Assembly (NCBI GenBank): GCA_021851785.1
Contig: JAJZBV010000005.1
Span: forward strand, 80,036-144,035
Source of the DNA: Pseudomonadota bacterium
Lineage (GTDB): Bacteria; Pseudomonadota; Alphaproteobacteria; Acetobacterales; Acetobacteraceae
Direction of reading: 5' to 3'
DNA length: 64,000 nucleotides
Part shown: one piece after another, positions 38,049-46,573 of the stretch
Position numbering within the stretch: the first letter of the stretch is position 1
Layout: every line of letters starts with the position of its first letter
The notes under the pieces: generated by a model
The model's database searches: none
The model's input: the letters and a program-made list of their open reading frames with translations, nothing else
What the model was told of the DNA's origin: nothing
Program-made: the position numbers and the translations under genes

Positions 38049-40766
38049 TCAGAACGGTTGCAGCAGGCGGTCGATATAGTGCAGTTCCTCCGCCGGGCGT
38101 TCGCGTTCGCCGCCGCGGCGGCGGAGTTCGTCCTCGATGGTGCGGCTGCGGGCCTGTTCCATGGTGTCCGGCACCGAGACATCGTTCGCTTCGTCGGCGC
38201 CGGCGCTGCCTTGCTCGACGGCGCGGCCGAGCGGGTCGCGGCGGAGCCGGCGGGCGCGGCCGGCGCCGTTGGGATCGGTGCCATCCTCGCCGCCGCGCGC
38301 CTCGCCGCCGCTCTGGCCGAGCTGGTTTTCGCCCTCGCCCTCCTGATCGGCGCTTTGATCGCTGTCGTCGCGCGTTTCCGCCTCGGCCCGCGCCTGGCCG
38401 CCCTTCATCAGCGCGGTCAGCGCCTCCTGCTCGGCCGCCGCCGCCGCCGCATCCTCACCCTGGCCGAGTTCCTGCCCGGCGTGACCCATCGCCATGTCGG
38501 CCTCGTTGAAATTGGCGTCGGCATTGTCTCGGTGGAGATCGGCGGGGGATGTGTCATGGGGCTGTCCGCCGCTTTGCGGGTTTTGGGCGTCGCTTCGCGG
38601 GCTCTGGGCGCCGCCATTCTGGCCGAATTTGCGGCGCCATTGCTGCAAGGCATGGCGGAGCGCCGTCTCGCCGCGCTGATCCGCCTGCTGCGCGGCGCTG
38701 GCATTGGCCTTGTCCGATGGCGTCGGCGGGCGCGGGGCGAGCATCAGGCCGAGCGGCAAGCCGCCGGGTTGACGGAACGGCCCCCCCGCGCCCTCGTCGT
38801 GCTCTTCGGCGCGGGCCTGGGCACGATCGAGCAACGCGCCCTGCTGGCGGACGAGTTCGCGGAGCGCGCCCTCCTCCTCGCGGCGCTGCTTGCGGGCGGC
38901 CTCACGGGCCGCGTCACGGGCCGGATCGCGGGGATGGGCGCGGGCGTTGCGGAGCGCGTTCAGCATCCGCTCCAGCGCCCGCATCTCGGCGCGAGCCTCG
39001 TCCATCCGGCCGGCCTCGGCGTCTTCGCGCATCCGCTCGGCCATCTGCCGGAGCTTCTCGGCATCGACCCGTGTCGCGGGCGCGGATAGCGGCGCGGCTT
39101 TTTTCGCGTCCTCGGCGAGAGCCTGGAGATGCGCCGCGAGCGCTTCCTGAAAGCGCTGCATCAAGCGTTCGATGTCCTCGGGGCTGACCTTCTCGTCGGT
39201 GGCACGGCGTTCCAGCGCGTCGTGCAATTCCTGGCGCGCGGCTTCCAGCGCCCGCTCGCTCTCGCCGGTGCGGCCTTCCTCGAAATGCAGCGCGAGCTGC
39301 CACATCCGCGTTTGCGCCTCGCCGATCGCGCCCGGCGCCGGGTCGCGGCGCAGCAGGGCCTCGATCGCGCGGTAATTGAGCCAGCCGCCGTAATCGGTGC
39401 CGAAGAGAGCGGTGCGCTGGGCGGTCTGGTCGAGAAGCGCGATGGCGCCGAGCCGCGCGCTGGGGTCGAGGCTCAGGGATTTGCGCGCCTCTGCCAGGGT
39501 CTGGGCGATCGGGTTGTGGAAATGGCGTTCCGGGAGGGTGAAGGCGGCGGGCTCGCTCGTCGCTTCGAGCCCGGCTTCGTCCCGCGCGACCAGCCGCGCC
39601 GAGACCGGCAGGCCCGCCCAGGGGTGCGCGGTGAGGTCGAGGATCGCCGTCGCATGGGCGGATTTCGGGCTGGCGCCGGGCAGCGGGAGGACGGTGTCCA
39701 GCGCCGGCGCCTCCGGCCGCGGCGCCAGCGAAAGACGAAGGCCGAGCGCCTTGACGCCGTATTGGTCGCTCGCCTGCCACGGCACGCGGAGTTCGGGGCG
39801 CCGCGGTTCGGAAGAGGACGGGCGCGGCCCGGCGGTTGAAGGCCCCGGCGGCGCGGTGAAGGCGACGTTCGGCGGCGTTGCCGGAATCAGCGTCACCTCC
39901 CACGCGCCGCGCTCGGCCCAACCCTGACGCACCGAGAGCCGGCCACCGGAGCGGAGCACCGTCTCGATCTGAAAACTATCGGCGTCGAGCGCCGCGAATT
40001 CGGTGCTCCGGCCATCGAACAGAAGGCGAGGCACGGCGCGGCGGCCGCTCAGCGTGACGGCAAGACGTGACCCGGCGGGAACGCTCACCTCTCCCCCGGG
40101 CGTCCCCCCGGGCTGAGGGAGAAAAAGCGGCGCGAGGCCGGTATAGGCGGGCGGCGTGATCCAGGCTTGCAAGAGCGGCGCCGGCCTGCCTGCGGCGAAG
40201 GCGAGATCCGGGGTCAAGGCGCGGCGGATCCGGGAAGGCGCCTCGGGCCCGGCGATGATCGCGGCGGCGGCGAGGGCGACGATCAGGGCGGCGCGGAGCG
40301 CGAAGCGGTCGCGCCGCGCGAGCCCGGGGTGTGGCCAGCCGCTCCTGAGGCGCCCGATCCGCGTCAGCACGGCCTTGCGATGGGCGCGCCACAGCGCCTC
40401 GCTCTCCGCACCCAGCGGGGCGGGCTGATCGGCGAGGGTGGCGAGCGGGCGATGGGCGAGGCCGGAGGCGCGCTCCAGCCGCCGCTCCGCAGCCTGGCGA
40501 TCGGGCCAGGTGAGACCGCGCCCGCCACGCCAGAGAAGAACACCGAGCGCGAGCGCCAGCGCCGCGAGAAATCCGGCATGCAGCGCCGGCGGCAAGCGCG
40601 CCGGCAGATCGAGGAGAGCCGCGAGCAGGGCGAGCCCGAGAAGCCCGAGCGCCGGCCACAGCGCCGGCCAGAGATGTTCGAAGAAGAGCACGGCCCGGGC
40701 GCGGGTGCGCGCCCAGCGCAGCCCAGGGAGCGAGGACGGATCAGCTTGGCGGCGCGGCGCCGTCAC
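38049..40766 (-). CDS. DUF4175 (TIGR02302) family membrane protein
   Basis: This 905-residue protein has two hydrophobic segments near the N-terminus (about residues 25-70) and a third near residue 165, then a large region with Ig-like features (PAYTGLAPLFLPQPGG, PGGEVSVPAGSRLAVTLSG). A long Ala/Glu/Arg-rich helical stretch follows, and then a low-complexity Gln/Gly/Asp tail with the end motif ELHYIDRLLQPF. The family is found across alphaproteobacteria beside lysA; its function is unknown, perhaps envelope-related. The start appears to be GTG at 40766, overlapping the lysA stop. The gene seems full length although its 3' edge is the boundary of the restriction scar. Confidence 0.85.
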   Translation of the reverse strand: MTAPRRQADPSSLPGLRWARTRARAVLFFEHLWPALWPALGLLGLALLAALLDLPARLPPALHAGFLAALALALGVLLWRGGRGLTWPDRQAAERRLERASGLAHRPLATLADQPAPLGAESEALWRAHRKAVLTRIGRLRSGWPHPGLARRDRFALRAALIVALAAAAIIAGPEAPSRIRRALTPDLAFAAGRPAPLLQAWITPPAYTGLAPLFLPQPGGTPGGEVSVPAGSRLAVTLSGRRAVPRLLFDGRSTEFAALDADSFQIETVLRSGGRLSVRQGWAERGAWEVTLIPATPPNVAFTAPPGPSTAGPRPSSSEPRRPELRVPWQASDQYGVKALGLRLSLAPRPEAPALDTVLPLPGASPKSAHATAILDLTAHPWAGLPVSARLVARDEAGLEATSEPAAFTLPERHFHNPIAQTLAEARKSLSLDPSARLGAIALLDQTAQRTALFGTDYGGWLNYRAIEALLRRDPAPGAIGEAQTRMWQLALHFEEGRTGESERALEAARQELHDALERRATDEKVSPEDIERLMQRFQEALAAHLQALAEDAKKAAPLSAPATRVDAEKLRQMAERMREDAEAGRMDEARAEMRALERMLNALRNARAHPRDPARDAAREAARKQRREEEGALRELVRQQGALLDRAQARAEEHDEGAGGPFRQPGGLPLGLMLAPRPPTPSDKANASAAQQADQRGETALRHALQQWRRKFGQNGGAQSPRSDAQNPQSGGQPHDTSPADLHRDNADANFNEADMAMGHAGQELGQGEDAAAAAAEQEALTALMKGGQARAEAETRDDSDQSADQEGEGENQLGQSGGEARGGEDGTDPNGAGRARRLRRDPLGRAVEQGSAGADEANDVSVPDTMEQARSRTIEDELRRRGGERERPAEELHYIDRLLQPF

Positions 40767-42073
40767 CCGGACGCCTCGGCAAACGGCGGCACGACCTCGC
40801 CACGCCAGAGTTCGTCCCGCGTCTGGCGCGGCCGGATCACCGCCCATTGCGCGCCGTCGATCATCACCTCGGCGGCCAGCGGGCGCGCGTTATAGGTGGA
40901 ACTCATCACCGCTCCATAGGCTCCTGCCTCGAGAATGGCGACGCGCGATCCCGGAACAAGGGGGGGGAGTGGGCGATTGGTCGCGAAACTATCGCCGCTT
41001 TCGCAGACCGGGCCGACGACATCGACCGGCATCGGCGCCGCCCGCGCCGCGGCGGCGGAAATCGGCACGATGCCGTGCCAGGCGTCATAGAGCGCCGGGC
41101 GGAGAAGATCGTTCATCGCCGCGTCCAGCACCACGAAAGGGCGCGGCGCGGCGTTTTTCACCAGCACCACGCTCGCGAGCAAGACGCCGGCCGGCCCGAC
41201 CAGCCAGCGCCCGGGTTCGACCACGAGGTCGAGATCGAGCCCGCCGAGGCTCGCGCGGAGGACGCCGGCGAGAAGCGCGGGCGCGAGCGCGGTTTCATGG
41301 CGATAGGCGATGCCGAGCCCGCCGCCGCAATCGACGCGGGTGACGCGCTCGCCGGCGGCGCGGAGAGCGCGAACCAGCCCGGCGATGCGGTCGAGCGCGG
41401 CGCGATAGGGGCCGGCTTCGGTGATCTGGCTCCCGATATGAACGGCGAGCCCCACGGTGCGGAGGCCGGGGAGCCGCGCGGCATGGGCATAGAGCGCCGG
41501 GATGTCGTCGAAGGGAATGCCGAATTTATTGCCACGGAGCCCGGTGGTGATTTTGGGATGCGTCCCGGCGTCGATATCGGGATTGACGCGGAGTGCCACC
41601 GGCGCCTCCCGTCCCATCGCGTCGGCGACCGCCGAGACCATCGCCAGTTCCTCGGCGCTTTCGACATTGATCTGCCCGATCCCGGCGGCCAGCGCCTCGC
41701 GCAGCTCGGCGACGGTCTTGCCGACCCCGGAGAAAATGACGTCCCCGGCCGCCATGCCGGCGCGGCGCGCGCGCGCGAGTTCGCCCCCGCTCACCACGTC
41801 GGCGCCGGCGCCGAGGGCGGAAAACAGGCGCAAGACGGCGAGATGGTCGTTGGCCTTGACCGCGTAATGGATGCGGGCAAGCCCATCGAGCGCCGCCGCC
41901 AGCGCCCGATAGCGCGCCCGCATCACGCCGGCGGCATAAACCCAGCACGGCGTGCCGAGGGCATCGGCGATGGCGTTGAGCGGCACCCCTTCCAGCAGCA
42001 GCCCGTCCATCGCATGCAGCGAAAATTGCGGCCGCGCGGCGATGAGTTCGGCGGGCGAGGGGTCGGGATGCAT
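40763..42073 (-). CDS. lysA: Diaminopimelate decarboxylase
   Basis: LysA decarboxylates meso-diaminopimelate to lysine with PLP. The 436-residue protein has the PLP lysine in HYAVKANDHLAVLRLF, the IFSGVGKT and INVESAEEL blocks, HIGSQI, GGGLGIAYRHE, VEPGRWLVG, and the C-terminal VCESGDSFATNRPLP and EAGAYGAVMSSTYNARPLA with the second active-site Cys and Tyr. I chose the ATG at 42073; an ATG at 42106 overlapping the parA stop is possible. In related bacteria lysA directly follows the small lipoprotein gene; here a foreign two-gene module intervenes. A run of eight C (minus strand) at 40960-40967 is a possible slippage site. Confidence 0.95.
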   Translation of the reverse strand: MHPDPSPAELIAARPQFSLHAMDGLLLEGVPLNAIADALGTPCWVYAAGVMRARYRALAAALDGLARIHYAVKANDHLAVLRLFSALGAGADVVSGGELARARRAGMAAGDVIFSGVGKTVAELREALAAGIGQINVESAEELAMVSAVADAMGREAPVALRVNPDIDAGTHPKITTGLRGNKFGIPFDDIPALYAHAARLPGLRTVGLAVHIGSQITEAGPYRAALDRIAGLVRALRAAGERVTRVDCGGGLGIAYRHETALAPALLAGVLRASLGGLDLDLVVEPGRWLVGPAGVLLASVVLVKNAAPRPFVVLDAAMNDLLRPALYDAWHGIVPISAAAARAAPMPVDVVGPVCESGDSFATNRPLPPLVPGSRVAILEAGAYGAVMSSTYNARPLAAEVMIDGAQWAVIRPRQTRDELWRGEVVPPFAEASG

Positions 42074-42105
42074 GGCGCCCGCCGTTTCTTGCTGGTTTGC
42101 GCGCA

Positions 42106-43113
42106 TCACTGAGGGAAGCCGGTTTTTTCAAGGATTTTTCGTGTGAGCCGCTCGAAATCGGCATAGCATCCGGTTACGGCACGCTGATGCCCGCCAAAGG
42201 CGCCATCGGCGGGGCGAAGCAGGAACATCGGTTTGCGCGCCTCCTGCGCCAGCGGCATGAGGGAGCGATAATCCTTGAGCGTGGCAAGGCGGTTCGGGTC
42301 GCTCTCGGGATCGCTCTCGGCTGCATTCTGTTCGTCGAGAATGAATTCCCGGTATTGTTGGGGCATGCGCGTGATCCATTTCGCGTAAGCCCGCGCCGGT
42401 CGGCTTTCGCTGGTCGAGAAGCGCATCACGACATAGCCGATCGGCTGCATTTTGCCTTCCGGAAGAACGAGAGTTTTATTCGGGTTTTTAGATTTGGCTT
42501 CATCCCACATGCTACGCCAATCGCGCATGGTCGGCCCCATATTGCGCAGACCTTGAAGAGAAAAGAGATCGGCCCCGAGCGGCACGACGACATAATCACA
42601 GGCGAGCAACGCCGCGCGATTGAGCGCACCGAGATTGGGGCCGACATCCACCAGAGCGACTTCTGCCTGATGTGCTGTGCCCGCTGCGGCGATGGTGCGC
42701 GCGAAAGCGCTCATGACACGAAAGGCTCTCTCCTCACGATTCTGACAACGAGGCCAGGCGTCCGATAACGTATCTTCAATAAGAGAAAGCTTGAGATCTC
42801 CAATCAATAATCCTATTGACTCGGAAAATGGATCAATAGGATCGAATACTATTTGAACATGAGGGAGGTGTATGTCTCCTGTTCCGCGAAATTGCGGCGA
42901 AAGCACGTCGTAAATCGTGATTTCATGATTTTCGCTCCCCCAAATTTTCTCTAATTCTTCTTCCGACAGAAACATGCTGGTGAGATTCGCCTGTGGGTCG
43001 AGATCGACGGCGATCACGCGATAGTTCATCAGGGAAAGCATCCAGGCGACGTGATAGACCAGAGACGTTTTGCCGACCCCGCCTTTATTGTTGAAAAAAC
43101 CAATGGTTTTCAT
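42106..43113 (-). CDS. ParA family ATPase, orphan
   Basis: This 335-residue ATPase has a deviant Walker A, FNNKGGVGKTS, at residues 7-17, Walker A-prime AVDLDPQANLTSMFL and Walker B VALVDVGPNLGALNRAAL. These are clear ParA/Soj features. No ParB and no parS-like site are nearby. It is longer than chromosomal ParA, with an extra C-terminal region (RMPQQYREFILDEQ onward). The DNA around 42.75-42.95 kb is distinctly A/T-rich compared with the flanks, suggesting acquisition. Its start overlaps the stop of the AlbA_2 gene as ATGA, so the two form a unit. Its stop overlaps a possible lysA start. Confidence 0.85.
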   Translation of the reverse strand: MKTIGFFNNKGGVGKTSLVYHVAWMLSLMNYRVIAVDLDPQANLTSMFLSEEELEKIWGSENHEITIYDVLSPQFRGTGDIHLPHVQIVFDPIDPFSESIGLLIGDLKLSLIEDTLSDAWPRCQNREERAFRVMSAFARTIAAAGTAHQAEVALVDVGPNLGALNRAALLACDYVVVPLGADLFSLQGLRNMGPTMRDWRSMWDEAKSKNPNKTLVLPEGKMQPIGYVVMRFSTSESRPARAYAKWITRMPQQYREFILDEQNAAESDPESDPNRLATLKDYRSLMPLAQEARKPMFLLRPADGAFGGHQRAVTGCYADFERLTRKILEKTGFPQ

Positions 43114-44297
43114 GGTCGCGCCCGCACCGTCACATGCACGAAATTGGGTTCGATCAAGAATTCGAGCGGCCGATTGCCATTGTCCGCCAGCGCTTTTTGG
43201 GCGCGCGGAATGCCGGAGCCGAAGCGCTGGACAAAACCCATTTCTTTCGCGGCGGACGCAAGCGCCGGGTTACGGGCGCTGGTCAAACCGCGTTGCGCGA
43301 AATTTTCCCTAGTCACTTCGCCATAAGGCCCGCCGGGGCTGAGGATTTCAATCCGATCATTGTACCAGGTTATCGTCACCGGAGCGCCGGAATTTTCATA
43401 ATTCCGGTGAATAACGGCGTTGCGGATGAGTTCGCGCAGAGCGAGCGCGGGGTAGGATGGCCGGGTTTCTTGTAACACGCCGCGCAAGTCGGCCGGCTCG
43501 GAGATGTTGAGATCGATGATCTCATCGAGACGGCGTAACACATCGCTGAGCGGGCCGCTGATTTCCTTCTGGTCGCGCACGAGATCGCCGATCTCGGTTC
43601 CCGGATAACGGACGAACTGAACATAGGCGCCGGGAAAAAAGTCGCGCGGATCCTTGCCACAGACGAGCAGGCCGACTGCTGTCGGCACGTCATTGGGGCC
43701 AATAAATCCAGCCGCGCGCAGTTGCTGCGCCAAGGGCCGCTGATTTTCGGCCAGAACATCGGGGGCCACGGCGGACGGCAGATATTCCTCACGGAAGCGG
43801 AGCGTATCGAGATCCGCCATGGTGGCGCCAGGGACCGGCTGCTGGTCGAAAGGCAAATTTCCCCAGCGCCGTTTCTCGGTCAGGCGCCGTTCTTCCTCCG
43901 CGGTCGCATAGCCGCGCCGCGGACCGATACGCACGCAAACCCGACCATTATATTTGAGCGGCGGATTGTCCGAAGGTGTCACTTCGACGATCGCCATCGT
44001 ACAGCCATCGAGGATATGCCGCCGCACGGCGATGACGGGCGGGGGAAGAATGTTGCCATCGGTGCGAAACCCCATCAGGGTTTGCAGCATATTCTCGGAA
44101 ATGTCCTGATTGGCGCAGCTTCCGTCGTCGTTCACGCCGATGAAAATGACACCCATCTCGCGGCGATCGGAAAGATCATTGGCGAGAGCGCAAATCGCCT
44201 CGCCGATTTTGGCCTTGTCCGCGAGTTGGTGCGTGCGCTCGACGTGATCCGCTTCGCCGTTTCTCAGAAGCTTGCGCAGTTGGTCATCGGACAGCAT
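43110..44297 (-). CDS. AlbA_2 (Schlafen-like) and HATPase_c_4 protein
   Basis: This 395-residue protein has an N-terminal Schlafen AlbA_2-type domain (ICALANDLSDRREMGVIFIGVNDDG) and a C-terminal HATPase_c_4-type domain (ALRELIRNAVIHRNYENSGAPVTITWYNDRIEILSPGGPYG). Such proteins are usually called ATP-dependent DNA helicase/transcriptional regulators; their roles are mostly unproven, and some members of the AlbA_2 group act in defence. The ATG at 44297 has GGGAAG upstream. It is translationally coupled to a ParA ATPase. The pair sits between the argH-linked lipoprotein and lysA, an insertion into an otherwise conserved order. Confidence 0.85.
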   Translation of the reverse strand: MLSDDQLRKLLRNGEADHVERTHQLADKAKIGEAICALANDLSDRREMGVIFIGVNDDGSCANQDISENMLQTLMGFRTDGNILPPPVIAVRRHILDGCTMAIVEVTPSDNPPLKYNGRVCVRIGPRRGYATAEEERRLTEKRRWGNLPFDQQPVPGATMADLDTLRFREEYLPSAVAPDVLAENQRPLAQQLRAAGFIGPNDVPTAVGLLVCGKDPRDFFPGAYVQFVRYPGTEIGDLVRDQKEISGPLSDVLRRLDEIIDLNISEPADLRGVLQETRPSYPALALRELIRNAVIHRNYENSGAPVTITWYNDRIEILSPGGPYGEVTRENFAQRGLTSARNPALASAAKEMGFVQRFGSGIPRAQKALADNGNRPLEFLIEPNFVHVTVRARP

Positions 44298-44313
44298 GGC
44301 GCTTCCCGTTTTC

Positions 44314-44457
44314 TCAATACGGCGGATAGACGCGGGGGTAGGTGATCTGGTCTTTCGGCCCTGGCGCTTGCGGCGCGCCTTTCTTGCCGCAAGCGGCGAG
44401 ACCCAAGGCCAGGGCGAGGCCGAGCAGCAGCGCCCGCCGCCAGTGCCGCGCCGTCAT
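44314..44457 (-). CDS. Small LptM-like lipoprotein
   Basis: This 47-residue protein is too short for most gene finders. It has a signal peptide with a lipobox, [10 protein letters not shown], and a short Pro-rich tail ending YPRVYPPY. Tiny lipoproteins of this kind (LPAM/LptM type, with CGxKGP after the lipobox) lie between argH and lysA in many alphaproteobacteria. The family member LptM in enterobacteria assists LptD assembly; whether this protein does the same is unknown. The ATG at 44457 overlaps the argH stop as ATGA. The gene marks the left edge of the foreign AlbA_2/ParA insertion. Confidence 0.8.
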   Translation of the reverse strand: MTARHWRRALLLGLALALGLAACGKKGAPQAPGPKDQITYPRVYPPY

Positions 44458-45902
44458 CCGAGCGCCTCCAGCCAGGCGCGCGCGGCGCGCGCGACATTTT
44501 CCGGCGCGGTGCCGCCGAAGCTCACGCGCGAGGCGAGCGAGGCATCAATACCGAGCACCGAAAACACCCCCTCGGTGATCCGCGGCTCGATCGCCTGCAT
44601 CTCGGCGAGCGTCAGATCGGCGAGATCGACGCCCTTGGCCTCGGCGCGGGCGACCAGCCGCCCGGTCACGTGATGGGCCTCGCGGAACGGGAGACGAAGC
44701 GTGCGCACCAGCCAGTCGGCGAGATCGGTCGCGGTCGCGAAGCCGGCGCCGGCGGCCTCGCGCATCCGCGCCGTCTCGGGGCGGAGATCGCGCACCATCC
44801 CGGCCATCGCCGCGAGCGCGAGCGAGAGCGCGCGGGCGGCGTCGAACACCGGCTCCTTGTCCTCCTGCATGTCCTTGGCATAGGCGAGCGGGAGGCCCTT
44901 CATCACCGTGAGCAGCCCGATCAGCGCGCCATTGATGCGCCCGGTCTTGGCGCGCACCAGCTCGGCGGCATCGGGGTTGCGCTTTTGCGGCATGATCGAG
45001 CTGCCGGTGGTAAAAGCGTCCGAAAGCGTGATGAAGCGATAGGGCGCGCTGCACCAGATCACGATCTCTTCCGCGAGACGCGACAGATGCATCGCCATGA
45101 TCGCGGCGAGAGCGAGGAATTCGAGCGCGAAATCGCGATCCGAGACCGCGTCCAGCGAATTCGCCATCGGCTCGTCGAAGCCGAGTGCGGCGGCGACCAT
45201 GGCGCGGTCGATCGGAAACGAGGTGCCGGCCAGCGCCGCGGCACCGAGCGGGCATTCGTTGAGGCGCCGCCGGGCATCCATGAGGCGGCCGCGATCGCGC
45301 GCCAGCATCTCGACATAGGCGAGGAGATGATGGCCGAAAGTCACCGGCTGCGCGGTCTGGAGATGGGTGAAGCCGGGCATCGGGTCGGCGGCGTGCTTGG
45401 CTGCCCGCGTCGCCAGCGCCCGCATCAGATCGGCCGCCTGCGCATCGAGGCCATCGATGGCATCGCGCACCCAGAGGCGGAAATCGGTCGCCACCTGGTC
45501 GTTCCGCGAGCGCGCGGTGTGGAGACGCTTGCCGGCCTCGCCGATGCGCTCGGTGAGGCGCGCCTCGATATTCATGTGGATATCCTCGAGCGCGGCGGCG
45601 AAGGGAAAATCGCCGGCTTCGATCTCGGCCGCGATCGCCATGAGGCCGGCGCGGATCGCCGCCTCATCCTCCCCCGTGATGATCCCGACCTTGGCCAGCA
45701 TCGCGGCATGGGCGAGCGAACCCCTTATATCCTGGCGCCAGAGGGCGCGGTCGAAGCCGATCGAGGCGTTGATCTCCTGCATGATCGTCGCCGGGCCGGC
45801 GGCAAAGCGCCCGCCCCATTGTTGGTTGGCGGCGGGGGGGCGGTTGACATCCGGGCCGGGATTGGCAACCCCGGGGCGGATGGTTTTATTGTCGTCGGTC
45901 AC
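44454..45902 (-). CDS. argH: Argininosuccinate lyase
   Basis: ArgH splits argininosuccinate into arginine and fumarate. The 482-residue protein has [24 protein letters not shown] near the start, [19 protein letters not shown], the [19 protein letters not shown] block and the fumarase-family signature loop [23 protein letters not shown]. No ATG lies upstream of QWGGRF in a sensible place, so I assign GTG at 45902; this leaves only 15 bases before the divergent TlpA gene, and the two promoters must overlap coding sequence. The extra N-terminal 30 residues look unconserved. Confidence 0.94.
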   Translation of the reverse strand: MTDDNKTIRPGVANPGPDVNRPPAANQQWGGRFAAGPATIMQEINASIGFDRALWRQDIRGSLAHAAMLAKVGIITGEDEAAIRAGLMAIAAEIEAGDFPFAAALEDIHMNIEARLTERIGEAGKRLHTARSRNDQVATDFRLWVRDAIDGLDAQAADLMRALATRAAKHAADPMPGFTHLQTAQPVTFGHHLLAYVEMLARDRGRLMDARRRLNECPLGAAALAGTSFPIDRAMVAAALGFDEPMANSLDAVSDRDFALEFLALAAIMAMHLSRLAEEIVIWCSAPYRFITLSDAFTTGSSIMPQKRNPDAAELVRAKTGRINGALIGLLTVMKGLPLAYAKDMQEDKEPVFDAARALSLALAAMAGMVRDLRPETARMREAAGAGFATATDLADWLVRTLRLPFREAHHVTGRLVARAEAKGVDLADLTLAEMQAIEPRITEGVFSVLGIDASLASRVSFGGTAPENVARAARAWLEALG

Positions 45903-45917
45903 GAAAGGGATTCCCGC

Positions 45918-46469
45918 ATGGCAGTTCTGACACGCCGCATGGCGCTGGCTCTGGCCGGCACGGTAGCGACGGCGGCGCTGATCGGCAAATCGCTGGCCGA
46001 GGAAAGCCTCGCCGCTATCAGCACCATGACGCTGGTGGTGCCGCCGGTGCCGGCGCCGGCGCTCGTTCTCCATGACGGCGACGGCCGGGCGCACAGGCTC
46101 GCGGAATTCGTCGGCCGGGGGGTGGTGCTCAATCTCTGGGCGACGTGGTGCGCCCCCTGTGTCGCCGAGATGCCGGCGCTCGACGAGTTGGCGGCGCGGG
46201 TCAAGGCGCATGGCATCGAGGTTCTGCCGCTCTCGTCCGATCGCGGCGGCGCCGCTTCCGTGCGCGCTTTCTATGCCAGCCACGGCATCGACAATCTCCC
46301 GGTCTGGCTCGATCCCGGGGGCGAAGTGTTGCAGGCGCTGCATGTCGAGGGGATTCCGACGACGCTGATCATCGACCGCGCCGGGCGCATCGCGGGCCGG
46401 CTCGAAGGCGCGATCAACTGGGCGGCGCCGGATGCCGCGCCGACGCTGGCGCGGCTCGTCGCCGGCTAG
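45918..46469 (+). CDS. TlpA-family periplasmic thiol-disulfide protein
   Basis: This 183-residue thioredoxin-fold protein has an N-terminal signal or anchor ([20 protein letters not shown], including a twin Arg) and the active site WCAPC in [40 protein letters not shown] carries the conserved cis-proline. TlpA-type proteins keep cysteines reduced in the periplasm, often for cytochrome c or oxidase assembly. It is divergent from argH, a pairing common in alphaproteobacteria. The ATG at 45918 follows GAAAGGGA. Confidence 0.9.
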   Translation: MAVLTRRMALALAGTVATAALIGKSLAEESLAAISTMTLVVPPVPAPALVLHDGDGRAHRLAEFVGRGVVLNLWATWCAPCVAEMPALDELAARVKAHGIEVLPLSSDRGGAASVRAFYASHGIDNLPVWLDPGGEVLQALHVEGIPTTLIIDRAGRIAGRLEGAINWAAPDAAPTLARLVAG

Positions 46470-46573
46470 GATGCGCCGCATCTGCGGCGCGGCGCGCTGA
46501 CGATTTCTTATCTTTCTCTCGCCGCTTGATGTAAATTTCCGCGGGCTTTGCCAGCAATGGCGGGGGTTTTCGG

